Shown one piece after another: positions 17,501 to 25,495 of a DNA stretch of 64,000 nt. A model generated the notes under the pieces. The model did no database searches. It was not told the DNA's origin and saw only the letters and a list, made by a program, of their open reading frames with translations. The translations under genes and the position numbers were made by a program. This stretch comes from Bordetella parapertussis (lineage in GTDB: Bacteria; Pseudomonadota; Gammaproteobacteria; Burkholderiales; Burkholderiaceae_C): NCBI GenBank assembly GCA_945861305.1, contig CAMATW010000003.1, forward strand, positions 17,155 through 81,154, given 5' to 3'. Each line of letters begins with the position of its first letter. Position 1 is the stretch's first letter.

Positions 17501-18197
17501 CCTGGGGCATTGCGGTGCATGCCACACGCCTCGCAATGCATTAGGGGCCGAGCGCAACGAGCAGGCCTATATGCAAGGCGCGATGGTGGACGGGTGGCAA
17601 GCGCCTGCGCTGAACCACTTAAACCCTTCGCCAGTGCCTTGGAGTGAGGAAGAATTTTTCCGCTATTTGCGACAAGGTCATACACAGCAACACGGCATAG
17701 CTGCTGGCCCTATGGGCTTGGTGGTGCGCAACTTGGCCTTGGTGCCGGACAACGACATACGTGCCATGGCGGTGTATTTGGCGTCTCTTCAACCCGTCTC
17801 AAACAGTGATGAAGCGCAACGCGAGACTTTGGCCGCCAAGGTGGTGGCCGATGCGGCAAGTCAAGCCCCATTGCCAGACGCTGCCCAACGCTTATTCCAA
17901 GGCAGCTGCGGTGCATGTCACCACGATGGGGACGGTCCGCAGTTGTTGGGCGTGAACCGCCCTTTGGCACTCAACACCAATGTGCACAGCGACCGGCCCG
18001 ACAACTTGCTGCGTATTGTGTTGGAAGGTATTCAAGCACCGGCTTCTAAAGACATTGGCTTCATGCCGTCGTTTGCGAATACCTTGAGTGACAAACAGTT
18101 GGTGATGTTGGTCGATGGGATGCGTGCACGCTATGCACCGGATAAACCGCCTTGGCAGAACACTGCGCAGACCATGGCCGCAATGCGACGACCTTGA
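14559..18197 (+). CDS. nicB: Nicotinate dehydrogenase large subunit: molybdopterin domain fused to triheme cytochrome c
   Basis: The 1212-residue protein hydroxylates nicotinate at C6 using water, with electrons leaving via haem to the respiratory chain. Residues 1 to about 780 are the molybdopterin-binding xanthine-dehydrogenase fold, with late motifs such as PLGAGESSSVPGTAAIANAI. A single membrane helix follows near residues 793-812, then three CxxCH haem sites at about residues 839 (CAGCH), 985 (CGACH) and 1117 (CGACH). This architecture and length match NicB of P. putida. The helix before the cytochrome part would anchor the enzyme at the membrane. The start overlaps the nicA stop. Confidence 0.88.
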   Translation: MRALWVKQRSDLFNARGVLLVLRPPLAQPAPVAGQPSFVASLASEGDECLLALWDDASVTALHGHVDLGTGLRTALAQLVAEELNMPVGKVHLLMGHTSISPNQGATIASTSLQVHAAPMRAAAAQARDWLCAKAAERLRCEPQQIVLQDGSLSFKDAAISLQHLLAEQQVLLRLDSQAKLKPSEQHHTVGQSTPRVDMAAKVFGDLIYVHDMRMPGMLHGRVVRPPYAGADHGDFIGKTLAQVDRESIAHVDGVRAVVVQGDFVGIVAEREEQAEQAMHELVVHWKPWPGMPNVQDAADAIRHNARTTRELVNEGDVDGALSEAYQLLQREYVWPYQMHASIGPSCAVAWWLQGADAQTPQVQLRVWAGTQNPHVLRADLAMLCGVNDPEVEVVRMEAAGCYGRNGADDVAADAALLSKAVGAPVRVQLSREQEHAWEPKGAAQLMQVRGGLLANGQPAGYDFQTSYPSNGAPTLALLLTRTIAPAARAYEMGDRTARPPYDFADLRVTVHDMPPLLRASWLRGVSALPNSFAHESFIDELAAAANADPLQYRLQLLSDPRAKELLQATADRAGWQMHSSPQQKPSHGDWLQGQGVAYARYVHSKWPGFGAAWSAWVADVEVHRNTGEVHVKRVVVGHDAGLVVNPKGVEQQVHGNVLQTTSRALLEKVETDAKDGRVVSQDWGSYPILNFRQVPVIEVVQMPRPGDDMPLGAGESSSVPGTAAIANAIFDATGIRFRNPPFTPEVVRAALHPLGAPEPAPAPMAETVNKTPRSSQPGVLQGWRKRWRQVSGVALGVFALSAAIVGWRVALPTVNFNPANYSADMLQRGQQLAALGNCAGCHTALDGMPNAGGRPMHTPFGTVFSTNLTPDLQTGIGAWSYQAFERAMRQGISRDGHALYPVFPFTSFAKTSDADMMALYAWLMSQPAVTSHTPAPQMQRVLGWRPLMALWNGLFHAPQQFEPKPKQSAEWNRGAYLVDGLGHCGACHTPRNALGAERNEQAYMQGAMVDGWQAPALNHLNPSPVPWSEEEFFRYLRQGHTQQHGIAAGPMGLVVRNLALVPDNDIRAMAVYLASLQPVSNSDEAQRETLAAKVVADAASQAPLPDAAQRLFQGSCGACHHDGDGPQLLGVNRPLALNTNVHSDRPDNLLRIVLEGIQAPASKDIGFMPSFANTLSDKQLVMLVDGMRARYAPDKPPWQNTAQTMAAMRRP

Positions 18198-18200
18198 AAT

Positions 18201-18638
18201 TCAGTTTTGCGTGGCGCTGTCGCGCACAAAGTCGTCTAAAAGCTTTTTCAGCTGCTCGGTTTTACGCGCACCCAAGACCTTGTGGATGGATTGGTGATGG
18301 GCGTCGACTTGGGCGGTCAGGCGTTGCACCGTGGCCAAGCCAGTGTTGGAGATAAAGACAAGTACTTTACGGCTGTCTTCTGGTGATGTGTTGCGCATGA
18401 CCAAACCACGGCTTACAAGTTTGTCGATGTTTTTGGTGAGTGCTGGATGGTTCATCAGCACCTGTTCGGCCAATTCCCCCATGGCGCGTCCGTTTTCATC
18501 TGACAACACTTGCAAGATACGCCAGTGTTGTTCAGTCATTTTTTCTTGGGCAATGGCTTTGCCTAAACCCATGCTCATCGTACGGTTGGCCGATGCCAGC
18601 AAGTAGGAGAGGTAGTTGTTCAGGTCTTGACTAGGCAT
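18201..18638 (-). CDS. MarR-family transcriptional regulator
   Basis: The 145-residue winged-helix repressor has the core MTEQHWRILQVLSDENGRAM...LMNHPALTKNIDKLVSRGLV and the beta-wing NTSPEDSRKVLVF. MarR proteins usually autoregulate and release DNA on binding an aromatic ligand; nicotinate or a ring intermediate is a reasonable guess. It is convergent with nicB (three-base gap) and divergent from the amide-sensor gene. A 28-base palindrome in the divergent space overlaps its predicted -35 box. The ATG has CAGGA upstream. Confidence 0.88.
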   Translation of the reverse strand: MPSQDLNNYLSYLLASANRTMSMGLGKAIAQEKMTEQHWRILQVLSDENGRAMGELAEQVLMNHPALTKNIDKLVSRGLVMRNTSPEDSRKVLVFISNTGLATVQRLTAQVDAHHQSIHKVLGARKTEQLKKLLDDFVRDSATQN

Positions 18639-18670
18639 ATATCCTGCTTACATTTTGTGGAATTTCTGCT

Positions 18671-18699
18671 AGTCTAATGAACTTCCTTTCCAAGGACAA
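18671..18699 (-). promoter_or_regulatory. Predicted promoter of the marR gene
   Basis: On the minus strand TTGTCC (plus positions 18694-18699) and TAGACT (18671-18676) are separated by exactly 17 bases, a fair sigma-70 pair with four of six matches each. Transcription would start about 25 bases before the MarR ATG. The -35 hexamer is inside the palindrome at 18690-18717, which suggests autorepression. Confidence 0.45.
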
Positions 18700-18717
18700 C
18701 ATCTTTGTTGTGCTTGG
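18690..18717. promoter_or_regulatory. 28-base palindrome, candidate MarR operator
   Basis: The half-sites CCAAGGACAACA (18690-18701) and TGTTGTGCTTGG (18706-18717) match in 11 of 12 positions around the centre TCTT. No T-run follows on either strand, so it is unlikely to be a terminator. It lies in the marR/amide-sensor divergent region and covers the predicted marR -35 box. Confidence 0.6.
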
Positions 18718-18762
18718 GGCATTCTTTGTTGGGTTGCAGGTGAAAAGATTGGCATAGGCAAC

Positions 18763-19926
18763 ATGGGCAGACATTGGAGTGGTCAATATCGGGGAACTGA
18801 TGCACGCATTTCATGCGCGCATCACCCCAAAAAAGTGCGCTCATGGCATGCGCACCGCTCTCTTGCGCTACCAGCAGACGCGCAATATATCTCCATTGGT
18901 TTGTGCATGGCGCAAGATGGCGCAGCAGGCATTTGGTCGCCCTCTGCATTGGCCAGCGCCGAATTGGCTGTGGCTGAACTCAATCAACGCAACGGCATTG
19001 CAGGGCGTCAGGTGCGCTTGGTGTGTCTCAATGCCTGTGATGAATCTTCCAACTTCGAAGATGAATTGCTGAGCGCCATCGACACCCATGGCATCGAAGC
19101 CTTGGTGGGTATGCATACCAGTGCTGTTCGCGAGCGCATTGTTCAAAGCGTGGGCGGCATGCTTCCTTATGTTTACACACCCTTGTATGAAGGGGGCGAA
19201 GTCACTCCTGGGGTATTCACCCTTGGCGAAACGCCAGCGCAACAGTTACGCCCCGCTATCGATTGGCTGAGTCGTCATGAAAAAGCCAAACGCTGGCTGT
19301 TCGTGGGCAACGACTATGTGTGGCCCCGTGTGTCGCACCGCTTGGCCCACAACTATGTCGAGCAAAGTGGCGGCATTGTTCTGGATTCCATTTATTTGCC
19401 GATTGGCACCCAAGATTTTTCAGCCGTGCTGGACCGTTTGCAAAGTTTGCAAGTCGATGCGGTGTTGGTGTCTTTGGTAGGCCAAGACGCCATCACGTTC
19501 AACCGCCAGTTTGCTCATGCGGGTTTAAGCCGACGCGCGGTTCGTTTGTCGTGCGCCATTGAAGAAAATGTGCTCATGGGCATAGGCTCTGAAAAAACCG
19601 AAGGCTTGTACGTGGCAGCGAGTTATTTTGCCAACTTGCAAACCGACGCCAACTTGGCTTTGCAAGAGCGCTTCAGTGCCCGCCATGGTGTGAGGGCTCC
19701 GGTACTCAATGCCTTGGGTCAGTCGGCTTATGAAGGCATGCATTTTTTGGCCGCCATGTTCGACAACAACCTGCATCTGCCAGAGCATTGGCCGCAGATC
19801 GCCAAGCGAAACCTGGCTTACCAAAGCGCCAGAGGTGCCAGCTATGTCGGCAACCATTTTAAAAACGCCCCTGTTTATTTGGCGCGTGCCAATGGTCACC
19901 AGTTTCAAGTCGTTACAAGGTTCTAA
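18763..19926 (+). CDS. AmiC-like periplasmic-binding-fold amide sensor (no signal peptide)
   Basis: The protein (387 residues from this ATG) has a type I periplasmic-binding fold like FmdD/UrtA and the cytoplasmic sensor AmiC. Typical blocks are ASAELAVAELNQRNGIAGRQVRL, VGMHTSAVRERIV, YTPLYEGGEVTPGVFTLGE and FVGNDYVWPRVSH. The N-terminal 40 residues are polar and carry no export signal, unlike the transporter protein encoded at 21614, so a cytosolic regulatory role is favoured. No AmiR/ANTAR partner is visible next to it. The ribosome site is weak and a later start is possible. It precedes the amidase by 92 bases. Confidence 0.72.
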   Translation: MGRHWSGQYRGTDARISCAHHPKKVRSWHAHRSLALPADAQYISIGLCMAQDGAAGIWSPSALASAELAVAELNQRNGIAGRQVRLVCLNACDESSNFEDELLSAIDTHGIEALVGMHTSAVRERIVQSVGGMLPYVYTPLYEGGEVTPGVFTLGETPAQQLRPAIDWLSRHEKAKRWLFVGNDYVWPRVSHRLAHNYVEQSGGIVLDSIYLPIGTQDFSAVLDRLQSLQVDAVLVSLVGQDAITFNRQFAHAGLSRRAVRLSCAIEENVLMGIGSEKTEGLYVAASYFANLQTDANLALQERFSARHGVRAPVLNALGQSAYEGMHFLAAMFDNNLHLPEHWPQIAKRNLAYQSARGASYVGNHFKNAPVYLARANGHQFQVVTRF

Positions 19927-20018
19927 TTTTTATTTTCCAAAGCAAATAAATCCATTGACGCATTTAATTTTTGATGAAACACTCTGACATCGATTTATCA
20001 ACACAATAGGAGATACGC

Positions 20019-21536
20019 ATGGCTGTCAAACGTCCTACCCTCGATCAGTTGCAAGAAGTCGCATACAGCTTGGGGATTCACCTCTCGGAAGAGCAGGCTG
20101 AAAACTACAACACTTTGTTGCAAGGCAACTTTGACGCCTATGACATCATCGATGCCTTGCCTGACTATGTGCCTGAAGTGAAGTACCCACGCACGCCTGG
20201 TACCTTTCCAGCGCCTGAAGACAATAAATATGGGGCTTGGTATGTGAAGTCCACCATCAAGGGTGCCGCCTCTGGCAAATTGGCTGGCAAGACCGTGGTG
20301 TTGAAAGACAACGTCTGCGTGGCGGGCGTTCCCATGATGAACGGTGCTTCCACCTTGGAAGGCTATATGCCCAATATCGACGCTACCGTGGTCACGCGCT
20401 TGCTCGACGCCGGTGCCACCGTGGTGGGCAAGTCGGTGTGTGAATATTTCTGTTTCTCTGGCGGCTCGCACACCAGCTCCACAGGCCCTGTGCACAACCC
20501 CCACAAACACGGCTACTCTGCGGGTGGCTCTTCTTCTGGCAGCGCGGCATTGTTGGCAGCTGGCGAAGTCGACTTGGCCATCGGTGGCGACCAAGGCGGC
20601 TCCATCCGCATGCCCGCGTCTTACTGCGGCGTGTACGGCATGAAAGCCACGCACGGTTTGGTGCCCTATACCGGCGTCATGCCCATCGAACTCACCATCG
20701 ACCACACCGGACCCATGACACGCAATGTCACGGACAACGCGGTCATGCTGGAAGTCATTGCTGGCCCCGATGGTTTGGACCCCCGCCAATACGCCGAGCA
20801 ACATTCCAAAAACTACTCTGAAATCATGAAGCAAGGCATCAAAGGCTTGCGCATCGGTGTTGTCAAGGAAGGTTTTGGTTGGCCCAACTCCATGGCGGCA
20901 TCTGACGCCAAAGTCAGGGCGGCTGCAGCTGCGTTGGCCAAAGCCGGTGCGATCATCGAAGATGTTTCGATTCCCATGCACTTGGTGGGCCCCGCCATTT
21001 GGTTGCCCATCGCTGCAGAGGGTGCAACACAGCAAATGATGAAAGACAACGGCCACGGTTTCAACTGGAAAGGCCTGTATGTCACCAGCATGATCGATTT
21101 CCACGCCGGTTGGAAGGCGCGTGCCGATGAGTTGTCTGAAACCTTGAAGCTCACCATGGTTTTGGGCGAATATTTCATCCAACACTACCGTGGCCATTAC
21201 TATGCGAAGGCTCAAAACCTGTCGCGCCAACTGCGCAAAGCCTATGACGATGCATTTGCACACTACGATTTGCTTCTCATGCCCACCCTTGCATTGACTG
21301 CCACCCCACTGCCCAAGCCTGGTGCGGAATTGGGAGAAGTGGTGCAACGTGCATTTGAGATGCTTGCCAACACTTGCCCGTTTGACGTCACTGGCCATCC
21401 GGCCATGTCGGTGCCATGCGGCTTGGTGGACGGTTTGCCCGTTGGCATGCAGCTGATTGGCAAACATTGGGACGAGGGCACGATTTACCGTGGTGCTTAT
21501 GCATTCGAGCAACTCGGCGACTGGAAAAAAATGTAA
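20019..21536 (+). CDS. Amidase (amidase-signature family, Rhodococcus RhAmidase type)
   Basis: The 505-residue Ser-cisSer-Lys hydrolase has K96 (TVVLKDN), S171 (SAGGSSSGSA) and S195 (GGDQGGSIRMPA), the same residue numbers I recall for the catalytic triad of Rhodococcus amidase. It hydrolyses carboxamides to acid plus ammonia; that family accepts aliphatic and aromatic amides. AGGAG lies seven bases before the ATG. With the amide-type ABC importer downstream and nicotinamidase upstream, a pyridine amide or another aromatic amide is a plausible substrate. A 504-residue antisense frame is a codon-bias shadow. Confidence 0.9.
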   Translation: MAVKRPTLDQLQEVAYSLGIHLSEEQAENYNTLLQGNFDAYDIIDALPDYVPEVKYPRTPGTFPAPEDNKYGAWYVKSTIKGAASGKLAGKTVVLKDNVCVAGVPMMNGASTLEGYMPNIDATVVTRLLDAGATVVGKSVCEYFCFSGGSHTSSTGPVHNPHKHGYSAGGSSSGSAALLAAGEVDLAIGGDQGGSIRMPASYCGVYGMKATHGLVPYTGVMPIELTIDHTGPMTRNVTDNAVMLEVIAGPDGLDPRQYAEQHSKNYSEIMKQGIKGLRIGVVKEGFGWPNSMAASDAKVRAAAAALAKAGAIIEDVSIPMHLVGPAIWLPIAAEGATQQMMKDNGHGFNWKGLYVTSMIDFHAGWKARADELSETLKLTMVLGEYFIQHYRGHYYAKAQNLSRQLRKAYDDAFAHYDLLLMPTLALTATPLPKPGAELGEVVQRAFEMLANTCPFDVTGHPAMSVPCGLVDGLPVGMQLIGKHWDEGTIYRGAYAFEQLGDWKKM

Positions 21537-21613
21537 GTAAAGTCAGGGGTCCGCTGAAAAGAGGGCTCCAACTGGTAAGCGTTAGTTTTTTCAACACAAA
21601 AGAGGAACACAAT

Positions 21614-22840
21614 ATGGACCGCAGAAAGTTTATTCAAACCACCGCTGGTGGTATTGCAGCCGGCACCGCTGGCATGTATGGCAGTTCGGCCCTGGCCGCT
21701 GACGACATCAAAGTGGGCAGCATCCACGATTTGTCCGGTGGATTGGACATTTACGGCAAACCCATGGTCGACGCATTGACCTTGGCCATCGAAGAGCAAA
21801 ACGCTGCAGGCGGCTTGCTGGGCAAAAAAGTGGCTTTGATCAACTATGACTCACAGTCCAATATGCAAAAGTACACCGAGTACGCCCAAATGGCTGCGTT
21901 GAAAGACAAAGTTGCCATGGTTCACGGTGGCATTACCTCCGCGTCACGTGAAGTGATTCGCCCCGTGCTCACCAAAAACAAAACCCTGTACTTTTACAAC
22001 ACACAGTACGAAGGCGGCGTTTGCGATCGCAACACATTCTGTACCGGTGTGACACCTGCACAAACCGTGCAAAAGCTGATTCCTTACTCCATGAAAAAAT
22101 GGGGCAAGAAGGTCTACATCATCGCCGCTGACTACAACTACGGCCAAATCACTTCACAGTGGGTTAAGAAGTACGTCACTGAAGGCGGCGGCAGCGTGCA
22201 AGCCATTGAATTCTTCCCCTTGGATGTGACTAACTTTGGTCCCACCATTGCCAAAATCGAAGCAGCCAAGCCCGACTTCGTGGTGTCTGCCTTGGTGGGT
22301 GGCGCACACATGTCCTTCTATCGCCAATGGGGCGCAGCAGGCATGTTGAAGAAGATCCCCATGGCATCTTCCACCTTCTCAGTGGGTAACGAGCAAGTTG
22401 TGTTGGCACCTGAAGAATGCAATGGCATGGTCTTGTCTTACAACTACTTCGAGAAAATCGCAACGCCACAGAACAAAACTTTCTTGGCTGCCTTCCACAA
22501 GCGTTTTGGTGCTGACTATCCCAACGTGACCGAATTGGCGATGGGCACCTACCAAGGCTTCAAGCTGTGGGCCGAAGCTGTCAAGAAAGCCGGCAGCATT
22601 GACCGCATGAAAGTGATCGAAGCACTGGAGAGCGGCATCAGCATCGACGCCCCCAGCGGTAAGGTCACTGTGGACGGCGCTTCACACCACTGTATTTTGG
22701 ATGTGAGCTTGGCCGAAGTGAAAAACAAAAAGCTCGACATTCTGCAAACGTTTGCCCAGCAAGCGCCTTCAGACACCAGCTCTGTGTGTAACCTCAAGAA
22801 AAACCCTGCTGACAACCAGCAGTATGTGATCAAGGTTTAA
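21614..22840 (+). CDS. Amide/urea-type ABC transporter substrate-binding protein
   Basis: This 408-residue exported binding protein has a Tat-like signal (MDRRKFIQTTAGG, cleavage near ALA-ADD). The mature part reads KVGSIHDLSGGLDIYGKP, a type I fold close to the UrtA/FmdD group, with FYNTQYEGGVCDRNTFCTG and YIIAADYNYGQ blocks. The ATG at 21614 has GAGGAA upstream and starts the signal; the longer frame runs into the amidase gene. It heads a five-gene importer. No urease gene is in the window, so short-chain or aromatic amides are more likely ligands than urea. Confidence 0.86.
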   Translation: MDRRKFIQTTAGGIAAGTAGMYGSSALAADDIKVGSIHDLSGGLDIYGKPMVDALTLAIEEQNAAGGLLGKKVALINYDSQSNMQKYTEYAQMAALKDKVAMVHGGITSASREVIRPVLTKNKTLYFYNTQYEGGVCDRNTFCTGVTPAQTVQKLIPYSMKKWGKKVYIIAADYNYGQITSQWVKKYVTEGGGSVQAIEFFPLDVTNFGPTIAKIEAAKPDFVVSALVGGAHMSFYRQWGAAGMLKKIPMASSTFSVGNEQVVLAPEECNGMVLSYNYFEKIATPQNKTFLAAFHKRFGADYPNVTELAMGTYQGFKLWAEAVKKAGSIDRMKVIEALESGISIDAPSGKVTVDGASHHCILDVSLAEVKNKKLDILQTFAQQAPSDTSSVCNLKKNPADNQQYVIKV

Positions 22841-22882
22841 GCACGGTTGATTGTTTGATAGATTGAAAGAGAGAAGGCGTAC

Positions 22883-23749
22883 ATGGATCTGGCACTGATT
22901 GTTTCCGTACAGGTCCTGTACGCCGTCGCCACCCTGGTGATCATTTCATCAGGGTTGGCGGTGATTTTTGGCATGATGCGCGTCATCAATTTGGCGCACG
23001 GCGAGTTTTTGATGTTGGGCGCTTACAGCGCTATTTTTGCGACCAAAGCAGGCGTCAATATTTGGATTGCCATGCTGGTGGTTGCGCCTATTTGTGTGGG
23101 GCTGTTTGGCATCGTGGTCGAGCGGCTCATTATTCGTCACCTTTACGGGCGCATGGTTGACACCATGTTGGCCACTTGGGGCTTGTCGCTTTTGTGCGTG
23201 GGCTTGGTGACTTCTTTGATTGGGAACACCACCTCGGGCGTGTCTACCCCTGAGGGCAGTTTTTCTATCGGCGCTTATTCGGTCAGTTTGTACACCATGG
23301 CTTTGATTGTCATTGCGGTGCTGCTGTTGTTTGCGATTCGTTGGGTCTTGCGCAGCACTGACTGGGGCTTGATTGCACGCGGCACCATGCAAAACCCAGC
23401 CATGGCCGATGTGTTGGGCATCAGTCCTACCCGTGTGTACTCCATCACTTTTGCTGTTGGTGCGGCTTTGTCGGGCTTGGCTGGTGGTTTGTTGGCGCCT
23501 GTCTCTGGCGTGGTGCCGGCCATGGGTGCGTCTTTCATTGCCAAGGCCTTTATCACCGTGATTGGTGGTGGTAGCGCGATTTTGGCCGGTACAGCATCTG
23601 CCTCTGCCTTGTTTGGCCTGATCAACCAATTGGCCACCTTCATCACCACGCCAGTGTTTGGTGAAGTTGCACTCTTCATCGCCGCCGTGGTGATGCTACG
23701 CATGTTGCCTCAAGGTATCACTGGACGCTTTTTCAAAGGATCGTTGTGA
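22883..23749 (+). CDS. Branched-chain/urea-type ABC permease (UrtB/LivH-like)
   Basis: The 288-residue integral membrane protein with about eight hydrophobic segments has the LivH/UrtB signature GLAVIFGMMRVINLAHGEFLMLGAY and the later GAALSGLAGGLLAPVSGV coupling region. It is the first permease of the importer. The stop overlaps the next gene's GTG start (GTGA). Substrate is inferred from the neighbouring amidase and binding protein. Confidence 0.88.
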   Translation: MDLALIVSVQVLYAVATLVIISSGLAVIFGMMRVINLAHGEFLMLGAYSAIFATKAGVNIWIAMLVVAPICVGLFGIVVERLIIRHLYGRMVDTMLATWGLSLLCVGLVTSLIGNTTSGVSTPEGSFSIGAYSVSLYTMALIVIAVLLLFAIRWVLRSTDWGLIARGTMQNPAMADVLGISPTRVYSITFAVGAALSGLAGGLLAPVSGVVPAMGASFIAKAFITVIGGGSAILAGTASASALFGLINQLATFITTPVFGEVALFIAAVVMLRMLPQGITGRFFKGSL

Positions 23750-24762
23750 CCGCTTTTCGAGATTCCCCCTGGAGTGCTGTGCTGGTGATGTTGCTCGGGG
23801 TTATGGCCACTTTGGCCATTCCTAAATGGGTAGATGACTTTGCCTTGATTCAGATCACCATCTATGTGGTGATGGCCATCCTGGCCATCAGCCAAGCGTT
23901 TATTTGGGGCTTCTCGGGCATTTTGTGCTTTGGCCAAGCGTCATTTTTTGGCTTGGGTGCTTACACCTATGCCTTGTCGGTCATCAACATGGGCGAAAGC
24001 ACACTGCCTGTGCTCTTGGCCATCGCCTTGCCCGGGCTGTTTGCCTTGTTGCTGGGCTATTTCATGTTTTATGGTCGCCTGTCTGATGTCTATATGGGTG
24101 TCATCACGCTAACCGTGAGTTTGATTCTTTTCAACTCCGTCAATTCCACGGCAGGTCCGGAATGGCGTATTGGCAATGCACCCTTGGGTGGCTTCAACGG
24201 CATACCGTCCATACCCTCCATCAACTACCCTGGCAACCCCGAGGACACACTCGACCCTCTTGCCTTCTTCTACCTCAGTGCGTTTTCCCTGATCGCCATT
24301 TACGGCGGCCTGCGTTGGCTGATTTCCTCTCGCATAGGGCATGTGATTGTGGCCATCAAAGAAAACGAGCAACGCGCTACCTTGCTGGGCTTTGATGTCC
24401 GTGCTTTCAAATTGTTTGCTTTCACATTGGGTGGTTGTATTGCCGGTCTGGCAGGTTGCTTTTTCGCCAACTGGGGCTCTTTCACCAGCCCTACCATTTT
24501 CAGCTTGGGCCAGTCAGCACAAATCATTGTGTGGGTGATAGTTGGCGGCTTGGGCACCTTGGTCGGCCCCATCATTGGTTGCATGGCTATTCAGTGGTTG
24601 ACCACCCAGATTGGTACACAGCAAACCTTCAACTCCAACTTGGTCTTGGGTGCTATCTTGGTGGTGTTCGTCTTATTGGTTCCCAAAGGCATCATCCCAA
24701 GTTTGGGTGATGTGTTGCAAAAACTCTTTGGTAAAAAAGCCGCCAAGGGAGAAGACGCATGA
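23746..24762 (+). CDS. Branched-chain/urea-type ABC permease (UrtC/LivM-like)
   Basis: The 338-residue membrane protein with LivM/UrtC features (IWGFSGILCFGQASFFGLGAY, KENEQRATLLGFDVRAFKL, GLAGCFFANWGSFTSP) is the second permease. Translation begins at a GTG that overlaps the upstream permease stop, and the end overlaps the ATPase start by ATGA, so the genes are coupled. Confidence 0.88.
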   Translation: MTAFRDSPWSAVLVMLLGVMATLAIPKWVDDFALIQITIYVVMAILAISQAFIWGFSGILCFGQASFFGLGAYTYALSVINMGESTLPVLLAIALPGLFALLLGYFMFYGRLSDVYMGVITLTVSLILFNSVNSTAGPEWRIGNAPLGGFNGIPSIPSINYPGNPEDTLDPLAFFYLSAFSLIAIYGGLRWLISSRIGHVIVAIKENEQRATLLGFDVRAFKLFAFTLGGCIAGLAGCFFANWGSFTSPTIFSLGQSAQIIVWVIVGGLGTLVGPIIGCMAIQWLTTQIGTQQTFNSNLVLGAILVVFVLLVPKGIIPSLGDVLQKLFGKKAAKGEDA

Positions 24763-25481
24763 GTACCGTTCCTTTGCTGGAAACCCGCAATTTGAATATG
24801 CGGTTTGGTGGCGTACATGCCACGCGGGATGTGAACTTCAAACTCAGCGATGGTGAGTTGCGTTGCATCATCGGCCCTAACGGCGCAGGCAAAAGTACAT
24901 TCTTCAAACAACTCACTGGTCAACTCCAACCGACCTCCGGCCAAGTGCTGTTTCGCGGCCAAGACATCACGGGTTGTCAGCCGCATGTGCCCGCGCGTTT
25001 AGGTATTGGTATCAAAACACAGGTGCCCAGTTTGTTCAATGGTTTATCGGTGTGGGAAAACGTTTGGTTGTCTGCTTGCCGTGTGTATCCCAAGGCCAAA
25101 GCTTTAGAAGTGACTCGTGACACGCTAGAGCGTGTGGGCCTAAGCAGCTTGCAAAAATCTACCACCGGCTTGCTGGCACACGGTCAACGCCAGTGGGTGG
25201 AGCTGGCCGTTGTCATTGCCGCAGACCCTTCTCTTATCTTGTTGGATGAACCCGCTGCTGGCATGAGCGACCAAGAAGTGCGGCGTACCGCAGACTTGAT
25301 TTTGGAGATCAACAAAAGCCACGCTTTGATTGTGGTGGAGCACGATATGAGCTTCATTCGCATGATCGCCAAAATGGTCACTGTGTTCCACCAAGGCGCC
25401 ATCCTCACCGAAGACTTGCCCGATGCGGTCATGAACAACCCCACGGTGCGCCAAGTCTATCTAGGCAAAAAAGCCGCTTAA
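24759..25481 (+). CDS. ABC transporter ATPase (UrtD/LivG-like)
   Basis: The 240-residue ATPase has Walker A GPNGAGKST, signature LLAHGQRQWVELAVVI and Walker B LILLDEPAAGMS, followed by the H-loop VEHDMSF. The LAHGQRQWVEL form of the signature is typical of UrtD-type rather than general LivG proteins. It energises the importer with the next gene's product. Confidence 0.9.
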   Translation: MSTVPLLETRNLNMRFGGVHATRDVNFKLSDGELRCIIGPNGAGKSTFFKQLTGQLQPTSGQVLFRGQDITGCQPHVPARLGIGIKTQVPSLFNGLSVWENVWLSACRVYPKAKALEVTRDTLERVGLSSLQKSTTGLLAHGQRQWVELAVVIAADPSLILLDEPAAGMSDQEVRRTADLILEINKSHALIVVEHDMSFIRMIAKMVTVFHQGAILTEDLPDAVMNNPTVRQVYLGKKAA

Positions 25482-25495
25482 CTGAAAGAACCTGC

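Noticed and set aside
19945..20000. Promoter with TTGACG in front of the amidase
   Set aside because: The hexamer is good but no acceptable -10 is found at 16-18 bases, so I did not list it.
19998..21512. 504-codon open frame antisense to the amidase
   Set aside because: It mirrors the amidase codons, has His/Gln-rich low-information sequence and no family motif; it is a GC-codon shadow.
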